Source: an uncultured Cyclobacteriaceae bacterium
GTDB lineage: Bacteria > Bacteroidota > Bacteroidia > Cytophagales > Cyclobacteriaceae
Length of the DNA stretch: 38,873 bases
Assembly: GCA_937958005.1 (NCBI GenBank)
Contig: CALGOB010000086.1
Location: 1 to 38,873 of the forward strand
Reading direction: 5' to 3'
In this document: one piece after another, positions 1 through 8,168 of the stretch
Layout: the number at the start of each line of letters is the position of its first letter
How positions within the stretch are numbered: position 1 is the first letter of the stretch
The notes under the pieces: model-generated
The model's database searches: none
What the model was told of the DNA's origin: nothing
What the model saw: the letters and a program-made list of their open reading frames with translations, nothing else
Position numbers and translations under genes: made by a program

Positions 1-324
1 CCGACCGTTTCAATCTTTCTAGGGTTTTTACTTCTCTTTTTGCCACTGTGGCGGTAGGCTGCTGAAAAAAGGAAGAGTCCGTCTAGTTTGAAGATAAAAG
101 CAACAAAATGGCTTCAATGCGCGTTTTTGTGCTTAATTGAGAGAAGAGTTTATCCCGAAATCAGATTGTTAAAAAATTTTCAGCACATTATTTATATGGA
201 ACGTTAGCGGTAATATCTTTGTGTGATTCTTACGTAATTAACGTAATTGTTTAATTCAGTATTTCGCACTGATATGAGCAGTTTGTTTTATTGATCTTTG
301 TCTTGTAACTAAAACAAAAGAGAT
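1..324. other. Gap with no recognisable gene
   Basis: No convincing reading frame was found. Positions 61-76 (GCTGCTGAAAAAA) and 169-185 (AAAAAATTTTCAGCAC) are roughly inverted to each other about 115 bp apart, which could be the worn ends of an insertion element, but no transposase remnant could be identified. A TAnnTTTG-like box (TATCTTTG) lies near 214-221. Confidence 0.3.
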
Positions 325-411
325 ATGAAGTTCTTAAGATTTGTTAAAGACTGCTGGCCATTAGTTCTGATTGTATTTGCTTGCTATTATAAAGGTACCT
401 TGACTATTTGA
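325..411 (+). CDS. Possible 28-residue hydrophobic peptide
   Basis: A short frame begins ATG at 325 and ends TGA at 409-411. It reads as a basic N-terminus (MKFLRFVKDCW) followed by a hydrophobic stretch (PLVLIVFACYY), so if translated it would be a single-pass membrane peptide. It could equally be the first codons of a degraded gene. No homologue is recognised and the only support is the frame itself plus an A-rich leader (aaaacaaaagagat). Confidence 0.2.
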   Translation: MKFLRFVKDCWPLVLIVFACYYKGTLTI

Positions 412-444
412 AAAAAAAGCCGTTCCTTTTTAAAAGAACAGCTT
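411..444 (-). terminator. Intrinsic terminator of the tail-fibre-like gene
   Basis: Read on the minus strand, a 9-bp stem (AAGCTGTTC with GAACGGCTT, one G-U pair; plus-strand arms 436-444 and 417-425) is followed by a run of eight T. It lies about 25 bp beyond the stop codon of the minus-strand gene ending at 470. Confidence 0.75.
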
Positions 445-469
445 GGATAACAGTAAATGTATTTAATTT

Positions 470-1135
470 TTATTTTTCTAAGTTTTCCACTTTAGTTTTC
501 AGGTTTTTAATTTCCTCCATCAATTCAATCTGGTACAAAGTCATTTCCTCTATCTTTTTAAGGAGGATCATGGCCATGTCTCCTAATTTGACTCCATTAT
601 GTTTCATTTCTTCTGCATTTGGAACTTCAGGAAGATGTTTATTGGCTTCTATGTAAGATTTAATCTCAGTTAATGAAATTAAATTATAATCATCCTCAAA
701 AACGTAATCTGGGGCAGGAACATTTAGATCTATCTTAACTTCCTCTGCATGGATTTTCCCTTTTACTGTTAATTTATAATCTGGGTTTGTTGTTCCTATA
801 CCTATTTTACCATCATTAGTGAGTCGCATAATTTCTGAGAAATTTATAGCATTACCTGTGTTAGAAATATCTGTACTAGCACCAAAACGAAGGCTAGAGT
901 TCTCATTGAAAAGAATCACTGGGCCAAATTGCATTCTATGATTAAGACCTATCCCAACAAAGTTGTTTCCTGATTGAATTTTCTGATAGTAAGACCCTGA
1001 AGACTTGAAGAGATGTAACACTTGTTCTGGACTATTAGTCCCTACCCCAACTTTCCCTGAGATTGGAAAGGAGTTTTGTCCATGAGAGTAGAATGCTCCA
1101 ATTAAGGCAATGACTGTGATAACTAATTTTTTCAT
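470..1135 (-). CDS. Secreted tail-fibre-like protein
   Basis: A 221-residue protein with a Sec-type signal peptide (MKKLVITVIALIGAFYSHG, cleaved near residue 19) followed by the GVGTNSPEQVLHL and GIGTTNPDYKLTVKGKI motifs typical of Bacteroidota extracellular proteins whose repeats resemble phage tail-fibre segments. The C-terminal third contains the LPEVPNAEEM motif and ends in an amphipathic helix with heptad spacing (LLKKIEEMTLYQIELMEEI, then IKNLKTKVENLEK), a likely trimeric coiled coil. In phage proteins this position is often an intramolecular chaperone, but no S74 peptidase catalytic pair can be seen. It stands alone with its own terminator. The molecular role is unknown; a surface or matrix protein is an inference. 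Confidence 0.7.
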   Translation of the reverse strand: MKKLVITVIALIGAFYSHGQNSFPISGKVGVGTNSPEQVLHLFKSSGSYYQKIQSGNNFVGIGLNHRMQFGPVILFNENSSLRFGASTDISNTGNAINFSEIMRLTNDGKIGIGTTNPDYKLTVKGKIHAEEVKIDLNVPAPDYVFEDDYNLISLTEIKSYIEANKHLPEVPNAEEMKHNGVKLGDMAMILLKKIEEMTLYQIELMEEIKNLKTKVENLEK

Positions 1136-1230
1136 TGTTTTAAATTTATATGAGGTATTTATTTATTCTCTTTTTTTAACTTCATTCAATAGTCTATTAC
1201 AAAAATGCTAAAAAGGTAAACATGATTAAA

Positions 1231-1263
1231 ATAAAAAAAGCTACTTATTTTCATAAGCAGCTT
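1231..1263 (-). terminator. Intrinsic terminator of the fad operon
   Basis: On the minus strand an 11-bp stem (AAGCTGCTTAT/ATAAGTAGCTT, one G-T wobble; plus-strand arms 1253-1263 and 1238-1248) with a GAAA tetraloop is followed by a seven-T run. It lies about 95 bp past the thiolase stop codon and would end the marR-fadN-fadA transcript. Confidence 0.8.
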
Positions 1264-1357
1264 TCCTCAAATTGTATTTTAACTATTTAGACTTTAGATA
1301 AAATAATAAAGGCAAAAGACAGGTCTAAAATCTTTTGTCTATTATTTTAGCTCTTTT

Positions 1358-2530
1358 TTACTTAAGCATTTCGTAAATTCCAGCAACTCCTTGGCCTCCA
1401 CCTACACAGGCAGTTACCATTCCATATTTAGAATTTCTTCTTTTCATTTCGTTAAATAAGGAGATCGATAGTTTAGCTCCTGTACATCCCAGCGGGTGTC
1501 CTAAAGCAATGGCTCCTCCATTTACGTTAAGAATGTCTGTATTAATATCAAGTCCTTTAATGACGGCCATAGATTGGGCTGCAAATGCTTCATTTAACTC
1601 AATGAGATCAATGTCATTCAATTTTAAGTCTGCTTGCTTTAAAGCTCTTGGTACGGCATCTACAGGGCCTATTCCCATAATTCTTGGATCTACACCCGCA
1701 GTGCTATAAGAAACCATTCTGGCAATAGGTTCTAAATTATGTTCTTTGACCATCTTCTCAGACATTACCATCACGAAAGCAGCACCATCTGATGTGGGAG
1801 AAGAATTTCCAGCAGTTACTTGACCACCTGCTTTGAATGCGGGTCTCAACTTGGCTAATCCCTCCATGTTTGTATCCGGTCTTACACATTCATCTGTATC
1901 TACCACATACTCTCTAGTCTTGCGTTTGTTATCTTCAATGTAGACTTCTTCTACGGTAACAGGAACTATTTCATCTTTGAATTTCCCATCTGCAATAGAT
2001 TTAGTAGCCTTCTGATGAGACTTCATGGCAAACTCGTTGGCTTCGTCTCTGCTAATATTGAAATCAATAGCTACTTCTTCTGCAGTAAGCCCCATATTTA
2101 AATACCAATCTGGGTTTTTGCTCGATATATTGTGGTTTAATGCCGTCTTATGTCCCATCATTGGCACCAGTGACATAGACTCTGTTCCACCTGCAATAAT
2201 ACAATCGGCTGTTCCAGCATGTACTCTTGCACTAGCTAAGGCAATGGCCTCTAAACCAGATCCACAATACCTGTTGACAATCATTCCAGGGACATTAATG
2301 GGTAAAGAAAGAAGAGAAATCATTCTTCCCATTTGCATTCCTTGTTCTGCTTCAGGGATGGCATTTCCCACAATAAGGTCATCTACTCTAGAGGGATCGA
2401 AACCATCTATAGACCCAACCAAATGTTTAATTACGTCAGCAGCTAAGTCATCGGGACGGTAAAAACGGAATCCTCCTTTTTTAGCCCTACCTACTGCTGA
2501 TCTATATCCTGCTACTATATATGCATTCAT
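1358..2530 (-). CDS. fadA: Acetyl-CoA C-acyltransferase (3-ketoacyl-CoA thiolase)
   Basis: This enzyme catalyses the last step of the beta-oxidation cycle, thiolytic cleavage of 3-ketoacyl-CoA by CoA to acetyl-CoA and a shortened acyl-CoA, in the cytoplasm. Its 390 residues match the usual thiolase length. The nucleophile is Cys89 in NRYCGSGLEAI; the second-half catalytic residues are His345 in GHPLGCTGAK and Cys375 in TACVGGGQGVAGIYE. It is the last gene of a minus-strand operon after the MarR regulator and the FadN-type bifunctional enzyme, but is separated from the latter by a four-helix-bundle gene and short repeats. The partner enzyme next door and intact active sites make the assignment firm; whether it prefers long or short chains cannot be seen. 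Confidence 0.95.
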   Translation of the reverse strand: MNAYIVAGYRSAVGRAKKGGFRFYRPDDLAADVIKHLVGSIDGFDPSRVDDLIVGNAIPEAEQGMQMGRMISLLSLPINVPGMIVNRYCGSGLEAIALASARVHAGTADCIIAGGTESMSLVPMMGHKTALNHNISSKNPDWYLNMGLTAEEVAIDFNISRDEANEFAMKSHQKATKSIADGKFKDEIVPVTVEEVYIEDNKRKTREYVVDTDECVRPDTNMEGLAKLRPAFKAGGQVTAGNSSPTSDGAAFVMVMSEKMVKEHNLEPIARMVSYSTAGVDPRIMGIGPVDAVPRALKQADLKLNDIDLIELNEAFAAQSMAVIKGLDINTDILNVNGGAIALGHPLGCTGAKLSISLFNEMKRRNSKYGMVTACVGGGQGVAGIYEMLK

Positions 2531-2539
2531 TTTTTTTAT

Positions 2540-2577
2540 GTTTAAGATGTTAGATGTTAGACCCTAGATGTTAGACA
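2540..2577. repeat. AGATGTTAGA-type repeat on the fadA side of the S23 gene
   Basis: The sequence contains three close variants of AGATGTTAGA (aagatgttagatgttagaccctagatgttagac). A related, mostly inverted cluster lies at 2970-3009 on the other side of the four-helix-bundle gene. Together they mark the edges of what looks like an inserted cassette. Confidence 0.5.
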
Positions 2578-2586
2578 AGAAAACTT

Positions 2587-2940
2587 CTAGTCTGACAATC
2601 TATTTTCTAACCCCCTTAACATTTTTTGTACTTCATTAATTTCAATTATTACTTGATCAACTTCTTTTGATTCGATTATTTTTAAATCAGAAGAAAGAAT
2701 CAATTGTGTCTCCAGTTCAAAAGAAGAGCCTAGAGCAATTCTTAGGAATCTAATGAAGTCTTTATTTGAACTTCTTGAGCTTCCCTCGGCAATATTGGAG
2801 GAAATAGAAACAGAAGATCGTCTAATTTGTGATGTTAATCCAAACTTCTCATCTTCAGGAAACCTTTTTTTTAGAGGATAAATTCTCGTGTTAAGGTTTC
2901 TAGCTTTCTTCCAAACATTTAGCTCTTTAAAATTGTGCAA
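2587..2940 (-). CDS. Four-helix-bundle protein (23S rRNA IVP / S23 family)
   Basis: A 117-residue protein of the family first found in intervening sequences of 23S rRNA genes. The hallmark N-terminus FKELNVWKKARNLNTRIY, the central motif LTSQIRRSSVSISSNIAEG, and the final RFLRIALGSSFELETQL helix are all present. Family members form pentameric four-helix bundles and related proteins (Avd) accompany diversity-generating retroelements, but the function of stand-alone copies is unknown. Here it lies between fadN and fadA in the same direction, flanked on both sides by AGATGTTAGA-like repeats (2540-2577 and 2970-3009). It therefore looks like a self-contained insert in the fad operon rather than a beta-oxidation gene. 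No reverse transcriptase or rRNA gene is nearby. Confidence 0.9.
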   Translation of the reverse strand: MHNFKELNVWKKARNLNTRIYPLKKRFPEDEKFGLTSQIRRSSVSISSNIAEGSSRSSNKDFIRFLRIALGSSFELETQLILSSDLKIIESKEVDQVIIEINEVQKMLRGLENRLSD

Positions 2941-2969
2941 TAATTAAACTGTTTTTCTTTTAAACTAGC

Positions 2970-3009
2970 ATTAAAATCTTAAATCTAATATTTAGCATCT
3001 AATGTCTAA
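2970..3009. repeat. AGATGTTAGA-type repeat on the fadN side of the S23 gene
   Basis: On the plus strand this region reads aatcttaaatctaatatttagcatctaatgtct; its complement (agacattagatgctaaatattagatttaagatt) resembles the repeat at 2540-2577. It starts one base beyond the fadN stop codon. Confidence 0.45.
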
Positions 3010-3010
3010 A

Positions 3011-5413
3011 TTAATTTCTCAATGGTTTCCCTTTGAACAAAATACTATGAATTCTCTCTAGTGTTTTCGGTTCACCTGTTAATGACAAGAAAGCTTCTCT
3101 TTCTAGGTCTAGCAGGTATTGCTCAGAAACTGTAGTACTTGCAGATAAATCTCCTCCTGCCATTACATAACCCAGTTTTTTAGCAATTAGTGCGTCATGT
3201 TCAGAAATATAAGCGCCATATTGCATTCCACCAATACCAGCTTCAAACATCGCCAAAGCAGATTTACCTAGCACTTTGATGTCTTTTCTTTCTACTGGTT
3301 GTGTATAACCTGCTTCATGTAATTGTAAAACTCTTTCTTTTGCATCAGCTAAAAGGCGGGTTCTGTTAAGGGTGATACGATCTCCCTTTTTCATAACCTG
3401 CATAGACTTCATTTCAGCTGCAGAGGTAGCCACCTTAGCAGTTGCAATGTTCATGAAATAATCTTGTAGAATGTTTAGTTCAGGTGAAATGGCAGGAAAC
3501 TGATCTGAAGCTCTCAGTACGAATTCCTTAGTACCGCCACCGCCTGGTATCAATCCTACACCTACTTCTACTAATCCCATGTAAGTTTCAGCGTGCGCTT
3601 GAATTGCATCGCAATGCATAGAAAGCTCACATCCACCTCCTAATGCTAAGCCAGAAGTAGCGGCTACCACAGGAATAGAAGAGAACCTTGTTCGCATCAT
3701 GGTTTTTTGGAATTGGGCTATCATTAAGTTGATCTCATCATATTCCTGGTCTCCAGCAAACATAAACAACATGGCCAGGTTAGCACCAGCAGAGAAGTTT
3801 TGGCCTTCATTTCCAATGACCAATCCTTTATAACTTTCTTCTGCTTTAGAAATAGCTGTATTAATACCTTCTATAACTTCACCACCCAAAGAATTCATCT
3901 TTGTATGAAATTCAAGGTTTAAGACATCATCGCCTACATCATAAAGTGTAGCTCCTGCATTTTCCCATACAATGTTGTTTTCCTTGAATCCATCAAGGTA
4001 GATAAACCCATCAGTGCCTGGTATCACTTTGTAAGACTTGCTAGGGATGTCATAGTAATGTCTTTTCCCGTTTTGGAATTTGTAGAAAGAGTCGTTACCA
4101 CCAGCAATCATTTCTTCAACCCAAGTAGCGGTTTTCACACCAGCAGCTTTCATCTTTTCAGCTGTTTCTTTTACGCCTAGGATATCCCATGTCTCAAATG
4201 GCCCTAGTTCCCAAGCAAAACCTGCAGAAACTGCTGAATCTATTCTATAAAGCTCATCTGCTATCTCAGGGATCCTATTAGAGCAATAAGCAAATAGATC
4301 ATAAAATGTAGCTCTGTAAAATTCTCCTGCCTCATCATCGTAATTTACAAGGATAGGAATTCTTTTTTTCAAGTCATCAATGTCCTTGGTGGCACCGAGT
4401 GCATCAAAACTTGGTTTTTCTCCTACTTTATACTCAAAGGTTTTAAGGTCTAACTGAAGAAATACCTTTTTACCCTTTTCGTCTACAGTCTTTTTGAAAT
4501 ATCCTTGCTTAGTTTTGTCTCCCCACCATTTCTTGTCATAAAGCTCTTGGACGATCTTAGGTAATTTAAATTGATCTCTTGCCTCATCATTTGGAAGTCC
4601 ATTATATAAGTTGGTAGATACTTTTACCGTAGTGTCCAATCCTACCACATCCATGGTTCTGAAGGTAGCAGATTTAGCCCTGCCAATTACTGGTCCTGTT
4701 AGCTTATCCACTTCACCTACAGTTAATCCCATTTTTTCTATGGTATGCATACCAGACATGATGGCATAAATACCAATTCTGTTGGCAATAAAAGCAGGGG
4801 TGTCTTTACACAAAACTGTTTCTTTTCCTAAGTAAAGATCTCCATAGTGCATGAAGAAATCTATAACAGCAGGATCAGTTTTTTCTGTTGGGATAATCTC
4901 TAATAACCTTAAATACCTTGGAGGGTTAAAAAAGTGAGTTCCACAAAAGTGTTTTTGAAAATCTTCACTTCTGCCTTCAAGCATTAAGTGGATAGGAATA
5001 CCAGAAGTATTCGAGGTAATTAAAGTACCAGGTTTCCTAAACTTCTCTACCTGATCAAAGACAATTTTCTTGATGTCTAAGTTTTCTACTACTACTTCAA
5101 TAATCCAGTCAACATCAGCAATTTTTGACATATCATCATCAAAATTTCCTGTGCTTACCAGCTTAGCATCTGCTTTATCATATAAGGGAGCAGGCTTAGA
5201 TTTAATAGCCGTTTGTAAAGAGCTGTTGACAATCTTATTTTTGATTGCAGGATGATCTAGCGTTAGGCCTTTCGCCTTTTCTGCATCTGTCAGTTCCTTA
5301 GGCGCAATGTCCAATAATAACACCTCAACCCCAATGTTAGCAAAATGGCAGGCAATTCGAGAGCCCATTATACCTGACCCTAGTACTGCTGCTTTTTTAA
5401 TGGTTCTGTTCAT
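3011..5413 (-). CDS. fadN: 3-hydroxyacyl-CoA dehydrogenase / enoyl-CoA hydratase
   Basis: A bifunctional beta-oxidation enzyme of 800 residues. The N-terminal half is an NAD-dependent 3-hydroxyacyl-CoA dehydrogenase: the Rossmann motif GSGIMGSRIACHFANIG lies near residues 13-29, followed by the THFFNPPRYLRLLE catalytic segment and two C-terminal dehydrogenase domains. The C-terminal part is a crotonase fold with ALGGGCELSMHCD and GVGLIPGGGGTKEF. The order dehydrogenase then hydratase is that of Bacillus FadN rather than enterobacterial FadB. It would hydrate trans-2-enoyl-CoA and oxidise the product to 3-ketoacyl-CoA for the thiolase downstream. Its start overlaps the end of the MarR gene by 17 bp, suggesting translational coupling and regulation by that protein. 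Confidence 0.93.
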   Translation of the reverse strand: MNRTIKKAAVLGSGIMGSRIACHFANIGVEVLLLDIAPKELTDAEKAKGLTLDHPAIKNKIVNSSLQTAIKSKPAPLYDKADAKLVSTGNFDDDMSKIADVDWIIEVVVENLDIKKIVFDQVEKFRKPGTLITSNTSGIPIHLMLEGRSEDFQKHFCGTHFFNPPRYLRLLEIIPTEKTDPAVIDFFMHYGDLYLGKETVLCKDTPAFIANRIGIYAIMSGMHTIEKMGLTVGEVDKLTGPVIGRAKSATFRTMDVVGLDTTVKVSTNLYNGLPNDEARDQFKLPKIVQELYDKKWWGDKTKQGYFKKTVDEKGKKVFLQLDLKTFEYKVGEKPSFDALGATKDIDDLKKRIPILVNYDDEAGEFYRATFYDLFAYCSNRIPEIADELYRIDSAVSAGFAWELGPFETWDILGVKETAEKMKAAGVKTATWVEEMIAGGNDSFYKFQNGKRHYYDIPSKSYKVIPGTDGFIYLDGFKENNIVWENAGATLYDVGDDVLNLEFHTKMNSLGGEVIEGINTAISKAEESYKGLVIGNEGQNFSAGANLAMLFMFAGDQEYDEINLMIAQFQKTMMRTRFSSIPVVAATSGLALGGGCELSMHCDAIQAHAETYMGLVEVGVGLIPGGGGTKEFVLRASDQFPAISPELNILQDYFMNIATAKVATSAAEMKSMQVMKKGDRITLNRTRLLADAKERVLQLHEAGYTQPVERKDIKVLGKSALAMFEAGIGGMQYGAYISEHDALIAKKLGYVMAGGDLSASTTVSEQYLLDLEREAFLSLTGEPKTLERIHSILFKGKPLRN

Positions 5414-5879
5414 TCTCTAAAATTTGGTTCTTAAGTTGTGTAAATAATTCTTTATCATCTATTATTTTATTTATTCGGGCTACTACATCCAAAAACACAT
5501 TCATGTCTTTTCCTGGTACTGCCTCTCTTACTTTTTTGTTAAATTCCTTAACGGACAACCTAGAAAGTTCCCTTTTTTTGATTCCTTCTGAAGTTAAAAA
5601 TATCCTGACGGATCTACCATCTACTGGATCTGGTTTTTTGACAATCCAACCTTTTTCCTCAAATGTTTTCAGCATTCTTGTCAAACTTCTAGATTCCATG
5701 CCAAGTAGTGGGGCAATCTTTGTAGCTGGTGTGCCGAGGTCTACGTCTATGTTTAATAAGACAAAACCGGTGGAAGCTGTGATCTCAAAAGGAGCACCAT
5801 AGGCATTGTACATTTTAGTGATAGCATGCCAAGTAACCTTAAAATTGTAATCTACTGTCTCTTCTCTTTTCAACTTCAT
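5397..5879 (-). CDS. MarR-family transcriptional regulator of the fad operon
   Basis: A 160-residue winged-helix protein. The DNA-binding region includes TPATKIAPLLGMESRSLTRML (recognition helix, about residues 50-70) and the wing KKPDPVDGRSVRIFLTSEG, both characteristic of MarR. It is the first gene of the fad operon and overlaps fadN by 17 bp, so by analogy with other acyl-CoA-responsive MarR/FadR-type repressors it probably controls beta-oxidation in response to an acyl-CoA or fatty acid; that ligand is inferred from the neighbours only. An imperfect 20-bp palindrome just upstream (5909-5928) is a candidate autoregulatory operator. Confidence 0.88.
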   Translation of the reverse strand: MKLKREETVDYNFKVTWHAITKMYNAYGAPFEITASTGFVLLNIDVDLGTPATKIAPLLGMESRSLTRMLKTFEEKGWIVKKPDPVDGRSVRIFLTSEGIKKRELSRLSVKEFNKKVREAVPGKDMNVFLDVVARINKIIDDKELFTQLKNQILENEQNH

Positions 5880-5908
5880 ACCCTGCTTTTTATCAATACT
5901 CTTCTTAT

Positions 5909-5928
5909 TATACCAAATTATTAGTATA
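5909..5928. promoter_or_regulatory. Candidate MarR operator palindrome
   Basis: The site TATACCAAATTATTAGTATA is an imperfect dyad (outer five pairs perfect, TATAC/GTATA, and two inner pairs matching) of the size MarR dimers bind. It lies 30-50 bp before the marR start codon, just downstream of a minus-strand TAnnTTTG box (TATATTTG, complement of 5942-5949). Binding there would block transcription. Confidence 0.4.
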
Positions 5929-5941
5929 TTGAATGGCTGAT

Positions 5942-5949
5942 CAAATATA
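5942..5949 (-). promoter_or_regulatory. Bacteroidota -7 box for marR-fadN-fadA
   Basis: On the minus strand the site reads TATATTTG, matching the TAnnTTTG consensus. No clear TTTG element is seen at the proper distance upstream, so the promoter may be weak or activator-dependent. Confidence 0.4.
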
Positions 5950-6001
5950 GCAATAATTTGTTATGCATGCATACTATTTTTATGGTTCCTATCAAAAAAG
6001 A

Positions 6002-6032
6002 TACTTTTGCAATTGAACTTACCCTACATTTG
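6002..6032 (+). promoter_or_regulatory. Two TAnnTTTG boxes upstream of the cysteine-rich gene
   Basis: TACTTTTG at 6002-6009 and TACATTTG at 6025-6032 both fit the Bacteroidota -7 consensus and point towards the gene at 6071. The second would give a leader of about 30 nt. Spacing to an upstream TTTG is not ideal (15 bp). Confidence 0.4.
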
Positions 6033-6070
6033 CAGATCAAATATTAAGTATCTTAATTTTATTTTAAATA

Positions 6071-6637
6071 ATGCCTTATAGCGAATCAGACGACACAGCT
6101 AATAAAATTCCTGATGAGTTTTACTCTATGAATACTGGTGCTCCCTTTGACAAATGTCTAGATTGTGAAAGAAACCTATTAGAACCGGGTGTTTTTTATG
6201 TGATTGAAAAGGCGATTAGACAATATCCTAATTTTACCGCTAAGGATGTACTCTTTGAATGTGCTATATGCCTTAATTGTGCCGAAAGAATCAAAAATGA
6301 ACTGTCTAAAGAGTCTTTGAAAAGTATGGTAACCTACTATGAAAGCAAGGTTTTATACAGCCCGCACATGAAGCAATCCCCAGTTCTTTCTAAATGTGTA
6401 GTTTCTGGTAAGCCAAAAGAAGAATTACTTAATTACCAGATCAACGCACTTTGTGAAGGTGAAAACTTGTCTGATTTACAAGCACCATATCTTGTCAGTG
6501 GGGAAGTAGTGGAAGAAATGAGTGATCTACTTTCGGATGAAACAAGAGATTTTCTTGAAGATTATCAAAATCAGCACATGGGGCCTCCGGAGTGGCTTGA
6601 GGATATTCCCTCAGGTGGGAAATTTGTATTGATCTAA
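6071..6637 (+). CDS. Cysteine-rich protein of unknown function
   Basis: A 188-residue acidic soluble protein with no signal peptide or membrane segment. It has CxxC pairs in the first half (FDKCLDCERNL and FECAICLNCAERI) and further cysteines in SKCVVSGKPKE and NALCEGENL, so a zinc- or iron-sulfur-binding domain is likely. The C-terminus is rich in acidic residues (EEMSDLLSDETRDFLEDY) and contains MGPPEWLEDIP. I do not recognise a characterised family. It is divergent from the fad regulator and has its own promoter boxes, so it may not be functionally linked to beta-oxidation. Confidence 0.8.
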   Translation: MPYSESDDTANKIPDEFYSMNTGAPFDKCLDCERNLLEPGVFYVIEKAIRQYPNFTAKDVLFECAICLNCAERIKNELSKESLKSMVTYYESKVLYSPHMKQSPVLSKCVVSGKPKEELLNYQINALCEGENLSDLQAPYLVSGEVVEEMSDLLSDETRDFLEDYQNQHMGPPEWLEDIPSGGKFVLI

Positions 6638-7029
6638 TCCCTATAGAATGTTATTTCCTAAAAGCATCCCTCACGCTATTAGCTAATACAAAAAAACATA
6701 ATCTGGGGCAGGGATAGAGGAGGCATCCTTTTTCTGATAAGAAAAAGATATATCCGAAAGCCTGGTTCAGCCCCCAAAAAAATGCTTCTTAACTCGATGC
6801 CACTAAAAGATAATCGAATCAATTATTTACGAAATACCAGATAATCCAGGTTGGGTTTGGTTCATTTCATAAGAGCTATTAATTGACAGCCGTTCTATGA
6901 GTATTAACCCTTTCGGTTTTCAGATTGAATTTTTAGTGAGGAATATGTTTCTGTGAAAGCATATCCTGTAAATCATTTACCCGTCTACCAACCGGGTGAA
7001 TGGAGTTAATGTGTAATAGTTGAATACCT
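6638..7029. other. Gap between convergent genes holding one family-C repeat
   Basis: Apart from the family-C palindrome at 6709-6765, no coding potential is seen. A short stem (ACCCG/CGGGT, 6979-6997) near the end of the LOG gene lacks a T-run and is not called a terminator. Confidence 0.5.
6709..6765 (-). repeat. Family-C palindromic repeat, copy 1
   Basis: Conserved flanks (GGGATAGAGGAGGCATC... and ...GATATATCCGAAAGCC) surround a hairpin CTTTTTCT-GATA-AGAAAAAG (6728-6747). The inverse complement of copy 2 (19810-19880) has the same flanks around a different hairpin. It lies between two convergent genes, where such a hairpin could act as a two-way transcription stop. Confidence 0.65.
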
Positions 7030-8163
7030 TTAAGAGATATTGCCCCATTCTTCTTCTGGGTAAAAATTAAGTAATGCTTCCTTGATTTCGGATTGATGAT
7101 CGGTGATTGTCAATAACAAATTTTTATACTTTCCTGCTTCATTCAACTCTTTTAATAAAGGATAAACAGGCCTCTCTTTAGTCCAATAATTCTCTCCGAA
7201 AAAAATCATAGGGCTTGCATACCCCAAAGTCAAGTAATGGTTTTGAGTAGCGTCTTGAAATATTTCCTGAATAGTTCCTGCACTTCCAGGGGCAAAAATT
7301 AACCCACCTTTAGCAATCGTTAGGATGGCATCTTCTCTAATACTGTTATCGAAAAATTTCGCAATATGTGTTGCAAAAGGAGTTGGAGGTTCATGTCCAT
7401 AAAGCCAAGTTGGAATGCCTAAACTTTGATGATTCGTTGTTGGGTATTTATCTAGTACCCTCATACACATTTCTAGCCATTGTTCATCTTTGTAGGAGGG
7501 AGCTTCTTTTAGTATAGTAATTGCTTCATCTAATTCTTTGGCGGTCTTATCAGCAAACCATGCACCCAAGTGTGTGGCTTCCATGGCTCCTGGACCTCCA
7601 CCTGAGATCATTAAATAACCATCTATTGTAAGTTCTCTTGAAATATGGGCTACTTTTTGATAACTCGGGTCATTTCGTGATAAGTTGTGTCCACCCATCA
7701 TCCCAATTACTTTTTTCTCGTCTTTCGTTGCTAAAAAATCATTCATTGCATCCGCAATGGAATGATCGTGCAATGCCCTGCCTAATGTTTCTTTTATGTT
7801 CGCTTTAAAGAAATTTGTTTCTGTGAAATGATCATATACTTTTTTGTCATAAGTGTTTTTATAACTATTAGGATCTCCTAATTGATAATTATCAAAGAGC
7901 GAATCTCCAGTATATAGTTTGTTTGGATACAGTTTAAAGGTTGTTTTAAATAGAGGGAAGATATAATTATCACTGTCAAGCTGTTCCTTGAACTCACTGC
8001 TTAAATTGCATCCCATAAAAAGGCAATCGTGGAATTTTTTGTTCTTAATGAGCCCTTCAAATGGAATGAAATCTAAACCCTGAAACGCCTTGTGTTTGAT
8101 AAATGGATTGTCTTTTAGTAAAGACTTTAGTGCTTCTTGTGACTCTATTTCTTGATACTGCAT
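7030..8163 (-). CDS. LOG-family protein (TIGR00730-like)
   Basis: A 377-residue Rossmann-like protein of the LOG family, once annotated as lysine decarboxylase. Members act as cytokinin riboside 5'-monophosphate phosphoribohydrolases or nucleotide N-glycosidases. The key segments are GMMGGHNLSRND, ISGGGPGAMEATHLGAW and APGSAGTIQEIF, the last standing for the PGGxGTxxE catalytic motif with one Gly replaced by Ser. The protein is longer than classic 180-220-residue LOG proteins because of an N-terminal extension of about 140 residues. It ends a tight minus-strand operon with a DinB-like protein (5-bp gap) and an MBL-fold hydrolase. The substrate cannot be told. Confidence 0.85.
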   Translation of the reverse strand: MQYQEIESQEALKSLLKDNPFIKHKAFQGLDFIPFEGLIKNKKFHDCLFMGCNLSSEFKEQLDSDNYIFPLFKTTFKLYPNKLYTGDSLFDNYQLGDPNSYKNTYDKKVYDHFTETNFFKANIKETLGRALHDHSIADAMNDFLATKDEKKVIGMMGGHNLSRNDPSYQKVAHISRELTIDGYLMISGGGPGAMEATHLGAWFADKTAKELDEAITILKEAPSYKDEQWLEMCMRVLDKYPTTNHQSLGIPTWLYGHEPPTPFATHIAKFFDNSIREDAILTIAKGGLIFAPGSAGTIQEIFQDATQNHYLTLGYASPMIFFGENYWTKERPVYPLLKELNEAGKYKNLLLTITDHQSEIKEALLNFYPEEEWGNIS

Positions 8164-8168
8164 GCTAA

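Noticed and set aside
708-6712. Shared 13-mer AATCTGGGGCAGG at about 708 and 6700
   Set aside because: The match does not extend, and one copy is coding sequence of the tail-fibre-like gene. A match of this length is expected by chance in a window of this size.
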